Positions 36,845-46,138 of a stretch of DNA of 64,000 nt are shown here, in pieces; the stretch's first letter is position 1, and the number at the start of each line of letters is the position of its first letter. A model generated the notes under the pieces. It was not told the DNA's origin. It saw only the letters and a program-made list of their open reading frames with translations, and made no database searches. Location of the stretch: contig NZ_CP016442.1 in the NCBI RefSeq assembly GCF_001742165.1, positions 2,852,001-2,916,000 of the forward strand. The letters are read 5' to 3'. Origin of the DNA: Burkholderia stabilis. Lineage in GTDB: Bacteria; Pseudomonadota; Gammaproteobacteria; Burkholderiales; Burkholderiaceae. The translations under genes were made by a program, and so were the position numbers.

Positions 36845-38210
36845 TCAATCCAGCAACCGCGCGCGCACGAACGGCGTGATCCGCTCGGCGAGCCACGCGT
36901 GTGTGCGCGTCGTCGGGTGCAGCGTGTCCCAGAACACGAAGCGCGCCGGGTCGCGGCAGTCCGCGCGCGGCGTCTGCGCGGTGAGGTAGGTGAGCGACGA
37001 CGGCTTCGGGATGTCGAGACACGACCGCTTCGCATCGTCGAAACCGTATTGCGCGGGGTGGCTCAGCAGGTCGGCGAACGGCGCGTGCGTCGAACACCTC
37101 GAGCCGCAGCGTCGCGCCGTAGCGGGCGCGCACGGCGGCGGCCGCGTCGACGAGCCGCCGGTTGTAGTCCGTGACCTGCGCGGCGACGCTGGCGGTGTCG
37201 GTGCGTGTCGCGAACACCGGCGCGCGCGACACGTCGGGCAGCGTGACGAGCAGGATGCGCGTCGCGCCGGCCGCGGCGAGCCGCTCGAGACCGTCCCGCA
37301 CCGCGTTCGCCGCCTGCTCGGGCGTGCGGCCGTAGTTCACGAGATCGTTGCCGCCCGCGAACACCGCGAACAGCGTATTGGCGGGCCGGTAGTCCGGCGC
37401 GCGACCCATGTACTCGCGCCACGAATCGATCTGCTGCACGAGGCCTGGCACAACGAGGTACTGGTCGGTCGCCGCACCGCCGATCGCCCAGTTGTAGAGC
37501 GGCAGCCGCAGCGTGTTCGCGACGTATTCGGCCCATACCGGCCCGTTGCTGAAGCGTCCGGCGTGCCAGCTCGTGCCGTTCGGCAGCTTCCACTGGCTCG
37601 CGTTGAACATGTTCTGGGTGTCGGACAGGCTGTCGCCGAACACGATCAGCTTGTTGACGCGCGCGTCCTGCTGCGCGGAATCGATCGTCCAGACCGTGTA
37701 GTTGAACGACAGCGCGTTGTTCGCCGCGACCGCCTGCGTCAGCGGTGCGCGGATGCCGCGCGCATCGAGCGTCCGGCGGCAGACGTCGGCGAGCGTGTCC
37801 TGCGCCGTCGTGCTGTAGAACATGTTCTTCCACTGCGTGACGCCGTCCGCCCACCAGTAGCCGGGCACGCGATACCAGTCGCCGCCCGCGGGATCGCGCG
37901 CCCACTCGTAGGTCGCCTCGGGCTTGCGCGGATCGTCGCTGATCCGGTACCAGCAGCGCAGGTAGGTGTAGGTGTCGCTGCCGCGCGAAGCGGCGCGTGT
38001 CGCTGCGCGCGACGTGGCGCGCGGCGATGCGCCGGGCGGTGCGGATGCCGGCGCCGCGAGCGGGCCGGACGGCGACAGCGTCATGTCGCCGGTCGGGGTC
38101 GGCAGCGGCGCCGCGGCGGCCGGTGCGAGCGAGGCGGTGAACGCCAGCGCAGCGCCGAGCGTGGCGGTGGCGGCCAGACGGCGCGCGGATTCAAGACGGG
38201 AATGATGCAT
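36845..38210 (-). pseudogene. GDSL/SGNH lipase (thermolabile-hemolysin-like), frameshifted
   Basis: The frame starting at 38210 has a signal peptide (to about residue 34), a YTYLRCWYR domain typical of thermolabile-hemolysin/GCAT lipases, GDSLSDTQNMFNAS with the nucleophile Ser194, and AGGND. Near 37085-37090, just after LRLEVFDA, the frame breaks. The remaining family sequence (PFADLLSHPAQYGFDDAK..., then WDTLHPTTRTHAWLAERI) continues in another frame to a TGA at 36845. The lost block holds the catalytic Asp and His (DTLH). A 2-base loss in the GCGC run of the DAHAP codons would explain it. The unshifted product runs on in the wrong frame to 36819. It could be a real pseudogene or a sequencing error. 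Confidence 0.85.
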
Positions 38211-38360
38211 CGATGCCCTCCGATCTATTGTTGTTGGATCGTCATGGTATCGAGGGGACGCATGTGCCGGGCTGGAGCCCGGTCTGTCGAAGCAGAATTC
38301 GGGTGAAGCGGGTGGCGCGACGGGCCGGGGCGCGGGCCGTTGCGACGTATCGAGGCGTAT

Positions 38361-38408
38361 CGCTGAGTGTCGCTGAGTGTCGCTGAGTGTCAGCGCATCA
38401 GCGCATCA
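38361..38408. repeat. Short tandem repeats at the flgN 3' end
   Basis: Three copies of CGCTGAGTGT (38361-38390), then two of GCGCATCA (38393-38408). The second array overlaps the flgN stop codon, so copy changes would alter the C-terminal residues. Confidence 0.75.
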
Positions 38409-38838
38409 GCGCCGAGACGCGCCCGTCGGGGCCGTAGACGCCAGCCGGCGCGGGCGCCGAGCGCAGTACCGCGAGCGCGCGCTCGTTGTAGTCCATCCGG
38501 ATCCGGATCAGCATCCCGTTGTTCGCGTTGGCCTGGCGCGCGCGTTCGGCGGCCTGCTGCAGCAATTGCCAGCGGCCGGCGAGGCGTGCATCGCGCTCGG
38601 CGGCCTGGTCCATGCCCTTCTTGCCCGGCGCGAAGCCGAGTGCGGAAAGCTGCGTGTCACGCGTGCGTTCGAGCTGCGCGAGCCGGTCGATCAGTGCGGT
38701 TTTCTTCTCGACGATCCCGGGCAGCATCTCGAGCGGCTCGGGCGTGGTCAGCGCCTTTTCCTCGTAGACGAGCAGGGACGCGAACGCCTCGACCGTCGCG
38801 TGTTCGTCGTTGACCGTGGCCAGCAGCTCTTCTCTCAT
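38398..38838 (-). CDS. flgN: FlgN flagellar chaperone for FlgK/FlgL
   Basis: 146 residues, mostly helical with heptad-like patterning, the FlgN size. FlgN binds hook-junction proteins FlgK and FlgL in the cytoplasm and brings them to the export gate. Assignment is supported by position directly after flgM and by a LLVYEEKALTTPEPLEMLPGI segment typical of the family. It lies 76 bases downstream of flgM and probably shares its sigma-28 promoter. Confidence 0.9.
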   Translation of the reverse strand: MREELLATVNDEHATVEAFASLLVYEEKALTTPEPLEMLPGIVEKKTALIDRLAQLERTRDTQLSALGFAPGKKGMDQAAERDARLAGRWQLLQQAAERARQANANNGMLIRIRMDYNERALAVLRSAPAPAGVYGPDGRVSALMR

Positions 38839-38914
38839 CGCGTCATGCTCGTCGCGCCGGCGCGCGTGGTGCGGTGCGCCGGCAAACCGGGGGACCGGCC
38901 GCGAGGCGGCCGGC

Positions 38915-39244
38915 TCAGCTGCCCTGCGGTCGCTGCTGCTGCAGCAGTTCGCGGGCGGTGTTCAATACGCCGTCGGCAATCTTGTTCGCATCGATCGTCA
39001 GCGTGCCGTTGTTCAGCGCGTCCTTGATCGACTGGACAAGGCCCGTATCGATATCGGCGTTGCCGGACGCGGATACCGAACGCAACTGGCCGGACAGACC
39101 CGACAGGTTCACGGTCGTGTCGCCGCCGGTCGATCCTGCGTCGCCTGCCTGCGCGGACGACTGGGCCGTGCCGGATTGCGCACGGGTCGCGCCGTTGCCG
39201 GTCGGCGCCAGGGGGCTCGGGTTCGGAGTGGAATCGATCTTCAC
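38915..39244 (-). CDS. flgM: FlgM anti-sigma-28 factor
   Basis: 109 residues with a GTG start at 39244 (AGGAAA upstream). A VKIDST start, a disordered Ser/Thr/Gly-rich middle, and a C-terminal sigma-binding helix region (IDTGLVQSIKDALNNGTLTI, then KIADGVLNTARELL) are as in FlgM. It holds FliA inactive until it is exported through the finished hook-basal body. A near-consensus sigma-28 promoter lies 29 bases before the start, giving the expected feedback loop. Confidence 0.93.
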   Translation of the reverse strand: MKIDSTPNPSPLAPTGNGATRAQSGTAQSSAQAGDAGSTGGDTTVNLSGLSGQLRSVSASGNADIDTGLVQSIKDALNNGTLTIDANKIADGVLNTARELLQQQRPQGS

Positions 39245-39272
39245 GATGGGTTTCCTGTACGGTTTGACCCAG

Positions 39273-39299
39273 ATAACGGCCGGGTCGGCCCGAACTTTA
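39273..39299 (-). promoter_or_regulatory. Sigma-28 promoter of flgMN
   Basis: Read on the minus strand: TAAAGTTC, 11 bases, GCCGTTAT. It matches TAAAGTTT-N11-GCCGATAA at 13 of 16 positions and ends 28 bases before the flgM GTG. Confidence 0.82.
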
Positions 39300-39362
39300 G
39301 CACCGTGAGCCTGGAATTCTCCGAATAAACAATTCTTTACAATCTGACGAGGATATCCGTCC

Positions 39363-40604
39363 CTATAACGGAATTTCCACGGTGCCGGCGTCCTTGACGA
39401 TCGCCGTGACGATCTGGCCGGCCGCCATCCGCACCCGCACCGACTGGCCCGGCGCCGCATTCGCCAGTGCGCTGCCCTCGGCCGAAATCGTGAAACCGGG
39501 CCCGGCCGCGACGACCCGTACCGTCTGGCCGGCCGACACCGACGCCGCGCTCTTCAGCATGTCCTGCCGCAGCGGCAGCCCGGCCGAGATGCGCGCGAGC
39601 GCGGTCGAGCCGACCGCCTGCGCCGGATCGGTGATGACCGCGAGCGGCAGCACCGTCAGGTCGCCGTCGCGCGCGACCAGGTCGGCGGCGGTCAGCGGCT
39701 CGCCGGGCGCGATCTGGCGCGCGGCGACGTAATAGGTGGCCTGCACGGTGACCTTCGCCTGCAGGTAGACGGTCCACGGCCGCTCGCCCGCGCAGCGCAC
39801 GCCGACCGTGGTGCGGCCCCACAGGCGCGCGCCGGTCGGCAGGAACGGTTCGAGCGTCGTGCACGCGGCGAGCCCGCGCGGAAACGCGGTCGTGACGGTG
39901 GCGGTGGTCTTGCCGGGCAGGCCCGCGATCTGCTGCTGCAGGAATGCGAGGGCCGCGCGCCGGATCGTCTCGGGGTCCTGCTGGCCGGGCGGCGTCGCGG
40001 GCGCCGCCGCAGGGGCCGTGGCGGTTGCGTTGGCGGACGCCGCCTGCGCACGCGGCGCCTGCGCGGCCGATGCGGCGCGGGCCGCCGCCAGGCGTGCGGC
40101 CATGGCTTGCTGCGGCGTCGGCCGAGCGGTATTCGAAGCGGGTTCGGCCGTGCCGGCGACGACCGTCGCGACGGCGGCCGGATCGGCCGCGCGCGCCGCG
40201 CCGTAGCCGGTGTTCGCGCGGGGGGGCGCAGCGACGGGGGCCGGCGGCGGGACGGTCGTCACGACCATCGCGCCGGCGGGCTGCGCCGCATAGCCGGTGC
40301 CGGCCGCGCCGGACGCACCGGCCGCGGCGCTCGTGCCGGCCGCCGGGCCGCCCGCGTCCGGCGCGACGCCCGAACTCGAACTCGAACCCGAACCCGAACC
40401 CGCATTCCCGCCGAACTGCCCGCCGCTCGCCGCATTGGCGTGGGCAAGCGCCGTTTCGGCCGTCTCGCCGCGCCCGGGGATGACGATCATCCCGTCGTCC
40501 GCGCGGGCGGACGGCATCGCGATCCACAGCGCCGCGGCGAGCGCACACACACGCCGGACGCGCGTTTGCCGCCCGTTCCTTCCGCGAAGTGCGCTGCCCG
40601 TCAT
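39363..40604 (-). CDS. flgA: FlgA P-ring assembly chaperone with long low-complexity insert
   Basis: 413 residues, well above the usual 220-250. A signal peptide ends near residue 36 (SARA). A conserved start (GMIVIPGRGET) is followed by about 150 residues rich in Ala, Pro, Gly and Ser, including a GSGSGSSSSS stretch. The normal FlgA core then runs from about 210 to the end, with the SAF domain (ARQIAPGEPLTAADLVARDGD, RISAGLPLRQDML) and a terminal GQTVRVVAAGPGFTISAEG segment. FlgA helps FlgI polymerise into the P ring in the periplasm. It is divergent from flgB. Confidence 0.9.
   Translation of the reverse strand: MTGSALRGRNGRQTRVRRVCALAAALWIAMPSARADDGMIVIPGRGETAETALAHANAASGGQFGGNAGSGSGSSSSSGVAPDAGGPAAGTSAAAGASGAAGTGYAAQPAGAMVVTTVPPPAPVAAPPRANTGYGAARAADPAAVATVVAGTAEPASNTARPTPQQAMAARLAAARAASAAQAPRAQAASANATATAPAAAPATPPGQQDPETIRRAALAFLQQQIAGLPGKTTATVTTAFPRGLAACTTLEPFLPTGARLWGRTTVGVRCAGERPWTVYLQAKVTVQATYYVAARQIAPGEPLTAADLVARDGDLTVLPLAVITDPAQAVGSTALARISAGLPLRQDMLKSAASVSAGQTVRVVAAGPGFTISAEGSALANAAPGQSVRVRMAAGQIVTAIVKDAGTVEIPL
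40371..40402. repeat. In-frame hexamer repeat within flgA
   Basis: Five tandem CGAACT/CGAACC units plus a partial one. They encode alternating Ser and Gly on the minus strand; being a multiple of 3, length changes would not shift the frame. Confidence 0.8.
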
Positions 40605-40740
40605 CGCCGTGTCCTCGATCCGTTGATCCGATTCGCATTCTAGGGAGCGGGGCCGTCGCGCAAACGATGAATAGAGGGGGCCTTTGCCGCGTTATTCGCC
40701 CGATTGCCTGTTGCGCGCGACGCCTACCATCGCTGTCATG

Positions 40741-40778
40741 GAAAAAAGCCTCTCGAGTCGCCATCCGGCGCGAGAGGC
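40741..40778 (-). terminator. Leftward rho-independent terminator between flgA and flgB
   Basis: GCCTCTCG (40748-40755) pairs with CGAGAGGC (40771-40778). On the minus strand it is followed by a T-run (A run 40742-40747). It faces flgA, so it would stop leftward transcripts starting in or beyond flgB. Confidence 0.65.
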
Positions 40779-40808
40779 GTGCAGCGCTTCATACGGAGAG
40801 ACGCACAC

Positions 40809-41297
40809 ATGCTGGACAAACTCGATGCGGAATTCGCGTTCGGCCGACAGGCGCTCGACGTGCGCGCCTACCGGCAGGAACTGCTGTCGTCGAACATCGC
40901 GAACGCCGACACGCCCGGCTACCAGGCGCGCGACGTCGATTTCTCGTCGACGCTCGCGCGCTCGCTGAAGCAGGCGAACGGCGGCCTCGCGCCGAGCAAC
41001 GCCGCGCAACTGCCGATGACGCAGCCGGCCGGCGTGACGAGCGGCATGTCGATGGTGTCGACGGCGCCGGGCCACATGGCCGGCGCGGCGAAGCTGATCC
41101 CGACGGGCGGCCCGGCCGACGACTACGGCCGCGCGCAGTACCGGATGCCGCTGCAGCCGTCGCTCGACGGCAACACGGTCGATCTCGACGTCGAGCGCGT
41201 GCAGTTCGCGAACAACGCGCTGCACTACGAAACCGGGATGACCGTGATGACCCAGCAGATCAAGGCGATGATCGCCGCGATCACGACGAACTCGTAA
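40809..41297 (+). CDS. flgB: FlgB proximal rod protein
   Basis: 162 residues. The N-terminal rod signature SSNIANADTPGYQARDVDF and the C-terminal VQFANNALHYETGMTVM coiled-coil region are present. It is secreted through the flagellar export gate into the proximal rod. First gene of flgBCDEFGHIJ. Confidence 0.95.
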   Translation: MLDKLDAEFAFGRQALDVRAYRQELLSSNIANADTPGYQARDVDFSSTLARSLKQANGGLAPSNAAQLPMTQPAGVTSGMSMVSTAPGHMAGAAKLIPTGGPADDYGRAQYRMPLQPSLDGNTVDLDVERVQFANNALHYETGMTVMTQQIKAMIAAITTNS

Positions 41298-41333
41298 GCG
41301 CGCCGCTTCCGAACCCACGCACAAGGAGCCTCC

Positions 41334-41759
41334 ATGCCTTCGTTGATGAACATCTTCGGCGTCGCCGGTTCGGCGCTGTCCGCGCAATCGCAGCGCCTGA
41401 ACGTCACCGCGTCGAACCTCGCGAACGCCGACAGCGCCACCGGCCCCGACGGCAAGCCGTACAAGGCCAAGCAGGTCGTGTTCGCGACCGACCCGATGGG
41501 CGGCGCGCGCACCGCGTCCGGCCAGGGCGTGGGCGGCGTGCGCGTGACGAAGGTGGTCGACGACCCGTCGCCGATGAAGTCGACCTACGACCCGGCGAAC
41601 CCGTCCGCCGACGCGAACGGCTACGTGCAGATGCCGAACGTGGATCCGGTGCAGGAGATGGTGAACATGATCTCGGCGTCGCGCTCGTACCAGGCCAACG
41701 TCGAGACGCTGAACACCGCGAAGACGCTGATGCTCAAGACGCTGACGATCGGCTCGTAA
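41334..41759 (+). CDS. flgC: FlgC proximal rod protein
   Basis: 141 residues. It shows [20 protein letters not shown] at the N-terminus and [20 protein letters not shown] at the C-terminus, both classic rod/hook heptad regions. AAGGAG precedes the ATG. It joins FlgB in the proximal rod. Confidence 0.96.
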   Translation: MPSLMNIFGVAGSALSAQSQRLNVTASNLANADSATGPDGKPYKAKQVVFATDPMGGARTASGQGVGGVRVTKVVDDPSPMKSTYDPANPSADANGYVQMPNVDPVQEMVNMISASRSYQANVETLNTAKTLMLKTLTIGS

Positions 41760-41803
41760 GCCGCCCTCACAGACCCGACAGTTCCGACAGAAGGCAACCC
41801 AGG

Positions 41804-42556
41804 ATGACCTCCTCCAACACGACGATCGGCAGCAACGGCACGAACGTGTCGAACCTGCCGACCGACACGATGAACACCAACAAAGTGTCGTCGACCAACG
41901 GCACGTCGGCGAGCGACCTGCAGGCGACGTTCCTGAAGCTGCTCGTCACGCAGCTGCAGAACCAGGACCCGACCAGCCCGGTCGACAGCTCGCAGATGAC
42001 GTCGCAGCTCGCGCAGATCAACACGGTGAGCGGCATCGCGCAGCTGAACACGTCGCTCACGTCGCTGTCGACGCAGCTCACGGCCGGCCAGCAGACGCAG
42101 GCCGCGATGCTGATCGGCACGAACGTGCTCGCGCCGGGCAACGCCGTCGCGGTGAAGAGCGGCGCGGCCTCGCCGTTCGGCGTGTCGCTGTCGAGCGCGG
42201 TGTCGAACCTGACGATCACCGTGAAGAATTCGGCGGGGACCGTCGTGAACACGATCAACGCGGGCGCGCAGTCGGCCGGCACCGTGCCGTTCAACTGGAC
42301 GCCGACCGACGCGGCGGGCAACGCGCTGCCGGACGGCAAGTACACGGTCAGCGCGACCTACACCGACGCCAACGGCACGCCGCAGACGGTCACGACGCTC
42401 GCGGCCTCGCAGGTGCAGAGCGTGGTCAAGCAGGCGGACGGCACGGCGGGGCTCGTGCTGTCGAACGGCACGACGGTGGGGCTCACCCAGATCGCGTCGA
42501 TTTTCCCGAATACCGCGTCGTCGTCGTCCTCGTCCGGCGGCAGCACTTCCAACTGA
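41804..42556 (+). CDS. flgD: FlgD hook-assembly scaffold (hook cap)
   Basis: 250 residues. An N-terminal export region (FLKLLVTQLQNQDPTSPVDS) and a SQLAQINTVSGIAQLN helix precede a FLIG-like/Tudor core with DAAGNALPDGKYTVSATY. A Ser-rich tail ends the protein. FlgD caps the growing hook and is later discarded. Confidence 0.95.
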   Translation: MTSSNTTIGSNGTNVSNLPTDTMNTNKVSSTNGTSASDLQATFLKLLVTQLQNQDPTSPVDSSQMTSQLAQINTVSGIAQLNTSLTSLSTQLTAGQQTQAAMLIGTNVLAPGNAVAVKSGAASPFGVSLSSAVSNLTITVKNSAGTVVNTINAGAQSAGTVPFNWTPTDAAGNALPDGKYTVSATYTDANGTPQTVTTLAASQVQSVVKQADGTAGLVLSNGTTVGLTQIASIFPNTASSSSSSGGSTSN

Positions 42557-42583
42557 TCGAGCTTTCTCGAAACGGAGACCGAA

Positions 42584-43825
42584 ATGGGTTATCAACAGGG
42601 TCTGAGCGGCCTCGCCGGCGCATCGAACGCGCTCGACGTGATCGGCAACAACATCGCGAACGCGAACACGGTCGGCTTCAAGTCGAGCACCGCGCAGTTC
42701 GCCGACATGTACGCGAACTCGGTCGCGACGTCGGTCAACACGCAGATCGGCATCGGCACGTCGCTGAACTCGGTCGAGCAGAACTTCGGGCAGGGCACGA
42801 TCAATACGACCCAGTCTTCGCTGGACGTCGCGATCAACGGCAACGGCCTCTTCCAGATGTCGAACAACGGCGTGACGACGTACTCGCGCGACGGCACGTT
42901 CCAGCGCGACAAGAACGGCTACATCGTCGATTCGCAAGGCCGTAACCTGATGGGCTACGCAGCCAACGCGGGCGGCGTGATCAACACCGCGCAGACCGTG
43001 CCGCTGCAGGCGCCGACCAACAACATCGCGCCGACCGCGACGACCAAGATCACCGGCCAGTTCAACCTGAACTCGCAGGACACGGTGCCGGCCAAGACGC
43101 CGTTCAGCGCGACCGACAACACGACCTACAACTACTCGACGTCGATCCAGGTGTACGACTCGCTCGGCGGTTCGCAGGCGGTCAACATGTACTTCGTGAA
43201 GTCGGCGGCCGGCACGTGGGAAGCGTACGCGGGCGTGCAGGGCGGCGCGACGACCGATCTCGGCACGGTCACGTTCAATTCGTCGGGCGGCATCCAGAGC
43301 ACGACGACGGGCACGCCGCCGGCGCCGACCGCGTCGCTCGGCCAGTTCCAGTTCACGGTGCCGAACACCGACGGCTCGACGACGCCGCAGAACCTCACGC
43401 TCGACCTGACCGGCACGACCCAGTACGGCGGCAAGGACGGCGTGAACAACCTCGCGCAGGACGGCTACGCGAGCGGCACGCTGACGACCTATTCGATCGG
43501 CGCCGACGGCAAGCTGACCGGCAACTACTCGAACGGCCAGACCGCCGTGCTCGGCCTGATCGCGCTCGCGAACTTCAACAACCCGAACGGGCTGGTGAAC
43601 CTCGGCGGCAACCAGTACGCGGAAAGCGCCGCATCGGGCGTGCCGCAGGTCTCCGCGCCGGGCAGCACGAACCACGGCACGCTGCAGGGCAGCGCGCTCG
43701 AGAACTCGAACGTCGACCTGACCTCGCAGCTCGTGAACCTGATCACCGCGCAGCGCAACTACCAGGCCAACGCGCAGACGATCAAGACGCAGCAGACCGT
43801 CGACCAGACGCTCATCAACCTGTGA
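42584..43825 (+). CDS. flgE: FlgE flagellar hook protein
   Basis: 413 residues. The N-terminal GLSGLAGASNALDVIGNNIAN and C-terminal LVNLITAQRNYQANAQTIKT regions flank the FlgE D1/D2 domains. It polymerises into the universal-joint hook, whose length is set by FliK. Confidence 0.96.
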   Translation: MGYQQGLSGLAGASNALDVIGNNIANANTVGFKSSTAQFADMYANSVATSVNTQIGIGTSLNSVEQNFGQGTINTTQSSLDVAINGNGLFQMSNNGVTTYSRDGTFQRDKNGYIVDSQGRNLMGYAANAGGVINTAQTVPLQAPTNNIAPTATTKITGQFNLNSQDTVPAKTPFSATDNTTYNYSTSIQVYDSLGGSQAVNMYFVKSAAGTWEAYAGVQGGATTDLGTVTFNSSGGIQSTTTGTPPAPTASLGQFQFTVPNTDGSTTPQNLTLDLTGTTQYGGKDGVNNLAQDGYASGTLTTYSIGADGKLTGNYSNGQTAVLGLIALANFNNPNGLVNLGGNQYAESAASGVPQVSAPGSTNHGTLQGSALENSNVDLTSQLVNLITAQRNYQANAQTIKTQQTVDQTLINL

Positions 43826-43845
43826 CGCACGGATAACCGGCAGCC

Positions 43846-44604
43846 ATGGACCGACTGATCTACACGGCGATGACGGGCGCATCGCAGTCGCTCGACCAGC
43901 AGGCGGTCGTCGCGAACAACCTCGCGAACACGTCAACGACGGGTTTTCGCGCGCAGCTCGCGACGTATCGCGCGGTGCCGATGAATTTCGGCGACGGCAG
44001 CACGATCGACCCGACGACGACGCGCACCTACGTGCTCGCGTCGACGCCCGGCGCGGATTTCGCGCCGGGGGCGATCACGCGCACCGGCAACCCGCTCGAC
44101 GTCGCCGTGCAGGGCGCCGGCTGGCTGGCCGTGCAGACGGCCGACGGCGGCGAGGCGTACACGCGCGCCGGCAACCTGCACGTCGACGAGAACGGCCAGC
44201 TCGTCAACGCGAGCAACCTGCCGGTGATCGGCAACGGCGGCCCGATCTCGGTGCCGCCGAACGCGGAAGTGACGATCGGCAAGGACGGCACGGTGTCCGC
44301 GCTGATGCCGGGCGACCCGCCGACGGCGGTCGCGATCGTCGACCAGATGAAGCTCGTCAATCCCGATCCCGCCACGCTCACGCGCGGCAACGACGGGTTG
44401 TTCCGCACCGCCGACGGCAATCCGGCCGATGCCGACGCGACCGTGGTCGTCACGCCGAATTCGCTCGAAGGCAGCAACGTCAACCCGGTGACCGCGATGG
44501 TCGCGATGATCGACAACGCGCGCGCGTTCCAGCTGCAGTCGAAGCTGATCCAGACGGCCGACCAGAACGAGCAGACCGCGAACCAGCTGCTCAACTTCAG
44601 CTGA
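43846..44604 (+). CDS. flgF: FlgF proximal rod protein
   Basis: 252 residues. The start [20 protein letters not shown] is typical of FlgF, followed by [15 protein letters not shown] and a terminal [20 protein letters not shown] helix. It lies between the proximal rod and FlgG. Confidence 0.95.
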   Translation: MDRLIYTAMTGASQSLDQQAVVANNLANTSTTGFRAQLATYRAVPMNFGDGSTIDPTTTRTYVLASTPGADFAPGAITRTGNPLDVAVQGAGWLAVQTADGGEAYTRAGNLHVDENGQLVNASNLPVIGNGGPISVPPNAEVTIGKDGTVSALMPGDPPTAVAIVDQMKLVNPDPATLTRGNDGLFRTADGNPADADATVVVTPNSLEGSNVNPVTAMVAMIDNARAFQLQSKLIQTADQNEQTANQLLNFS

Positions 44605-44638
44605 GCGCCCGCGCCAGCCTACGCAGGAGACCCTACAC

Positions 44639-45427
44639 GTGAACCGTTCTCTCTATATCGCCGCCACCGGCATGAATGCGCAGCAGGCGCAGATGGACGT
44701 GATTTCGAACAACCTCGCGAACACCAGCACGAACGGCTTCAAGGCGTCGCGCGCGGTGTTCGAGGATCTGCTTTACCAGACGATCCGCCAGCCGGGCGCG
44801 AACTCGACGCAGCAGACCGAGCTGCCGTCGGGCCTGCAGCTCGGCACCGGCGTACAGCAGGTCGCGACCGAGCGCCTGTACACGCAGGGCGGCCTCACGC
44901 AGACCGGCAACTCGAAGGACGTCGCGATCAACGGCGCGGGCTTCTTCCAGGTGCTGATGCCGGACGGCACGAACGCGTACACGCGCGACGGCTCGTTCCA
45001 GACCAACGCGCAGGGCCAGCTCGTCACGTCGAGCGGCTACCAGATCCTGCCGGCGATCACGGTGCCGCAGAACGCGCAGTCGCTGACGATCGGCAAGGAC
45101 GGCGTCGTGTCGGTCACGCAGCCGGGCTCGAGCAACGCGGTGCAGATCGGCTCGCTGCAGATCGCGACCTTCATCAACCCGGCCGGCCTCGAGGCGAAGG
45201 GCGAGAACCTGTTCGCGGAGACCACGTCGTCGGGCGCGCCCAACGTGTCGCAGCCGGGGCTGAACGGCGCGGGCGTGCTCAACCAGAACTACGTCGAAGC
45301 GTCGAACGTGAACGTCGTGCAGGAGCTCGTCAACATGATCCAGACGCAGCGTGCCTACGAGATCAACAGCAAGGCCGTGACGACGTCCGACCAGATGCTG
45401 CAGACCGTCACGCAGATGAAGAGCTAA
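44639..45427 (+). CDS. flgG: FlgG distal rod protein
   Basis: 262 residues with a GTG start at 44639 (CAGGAGA upstream). It shows [36 protein letters not shown] and the terminal [20 protein letters not shown]. It is the main distal-rod subunit. Confidence 0.96.
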   Translation: MNRSLYIAATGMNAQQAQMDVISNNLANTSTNGFKASRAVFEDLLYQTIRQPGANSTQQTELPSGLQLGTGVQQVATERLYTQGGLTQTGNSKDVAINGAGFFQVLMPDGTNAYTRDGSFQTNAQGQLVTSSGYQILPAITVPQNAQSLTIGKDGVVSVTQPGSSNAVQIGSLQIATFINPAGLEAKGENLFAETTSSGAPNVSQPGLNGAGVLNQNYVEASNVNVVQELVNMIQTQRAYEINSKAVTTSDQMLQTVTQMKS

Positions 45428-45448
45428 CCGGAAAGTCCCGTCGTCGCC

Positions 45449-46138
45449 ATGAAGCAGGTTCGCCTCCTCCCGTCAGCCACCGCCCGCGCCGCCTGCGCGG
45501 TCGCGGTGGCGGCGCTCGCCGGTTGCGCGCAGATCCCGCGCGATCCGATCATCCAGCAGCCGATGACGGCGCAGCCGCCCGCGCCGATGTCGATGCAGGC
45601 GCCCGGCTCGATCTACAACCCCGGTTACGCGGGGCGGCCGCTCTTCGAGGATCAGCGGCCGCGCAACGTCGGCGACATCCTGACGATCATGATCGCGGAG
45701 AACATCAACGCGACGAAGTCGTCCGGCGCGAACACCAACCGTGCGGGCGACACCAGCTTCAACGTGCCGACGGCCGGCTTCCTCGGCGGGCTGTTCGCGA
45801 AGGCGAATCTGTCGGCGACGGGCGCCAACAAGTTCAACGCGACGGGCGGCGCGAGCGCGGCGAACACGTTCAACGGCACGATCACGGTGACCGTCACCGG
45901 CGTGCTGCCGAACGGCAACCTCATGGTCAGCGGCGAGAAGCAGATGCTGATCAACCAGGGCAACGAATTCGTGCGCTTCTCGGGCGTCGTCAACCCGAAC
46001 ACGATCTCGGGCGCGAACTCCGTCTACTCGACGCAGGTCGCCGACGCGAAGATCGAATACTCGTCGAAGGGCTACATCAACGAAGCCGAGACGATGGGCT
46101 GGCTGCAGCGCTTCTTCCTCAACATCGCGCCGTGGTGA
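45449..46138 (+). CDS. flgH: FlgH L-ring lipoprotein
   Basis: 229 residues. A lipobox ALAGC places the lipidated Cys at about residue 26. [20 protein letters not shown] and [20 protein letters not shown] are conserved FlgH motifs. It forms the outer-membrane ring. The TGA overlaps the flgI ATG by one base. Confidence 0.96.
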   Translation: MKQVRLLPSATARAACAVAVAALAGCAQIPRDPIIQQPMTAQPPAPMSMQAPGSIYNPGYAGRPLFEDQRPRNVGDILTIMIAENINATKSSGANTNRAGDTSFNVPTAGFLGGLFAKANLSATGANKFNATGGASAANTFNGTITVTVTGVLPNGNLMVSGEKQMLINQGNEFVRFSGVVNPNTISGANSVYSTQVADAKIEYSSKGYINEAETMGWLQRFFLNIAPW

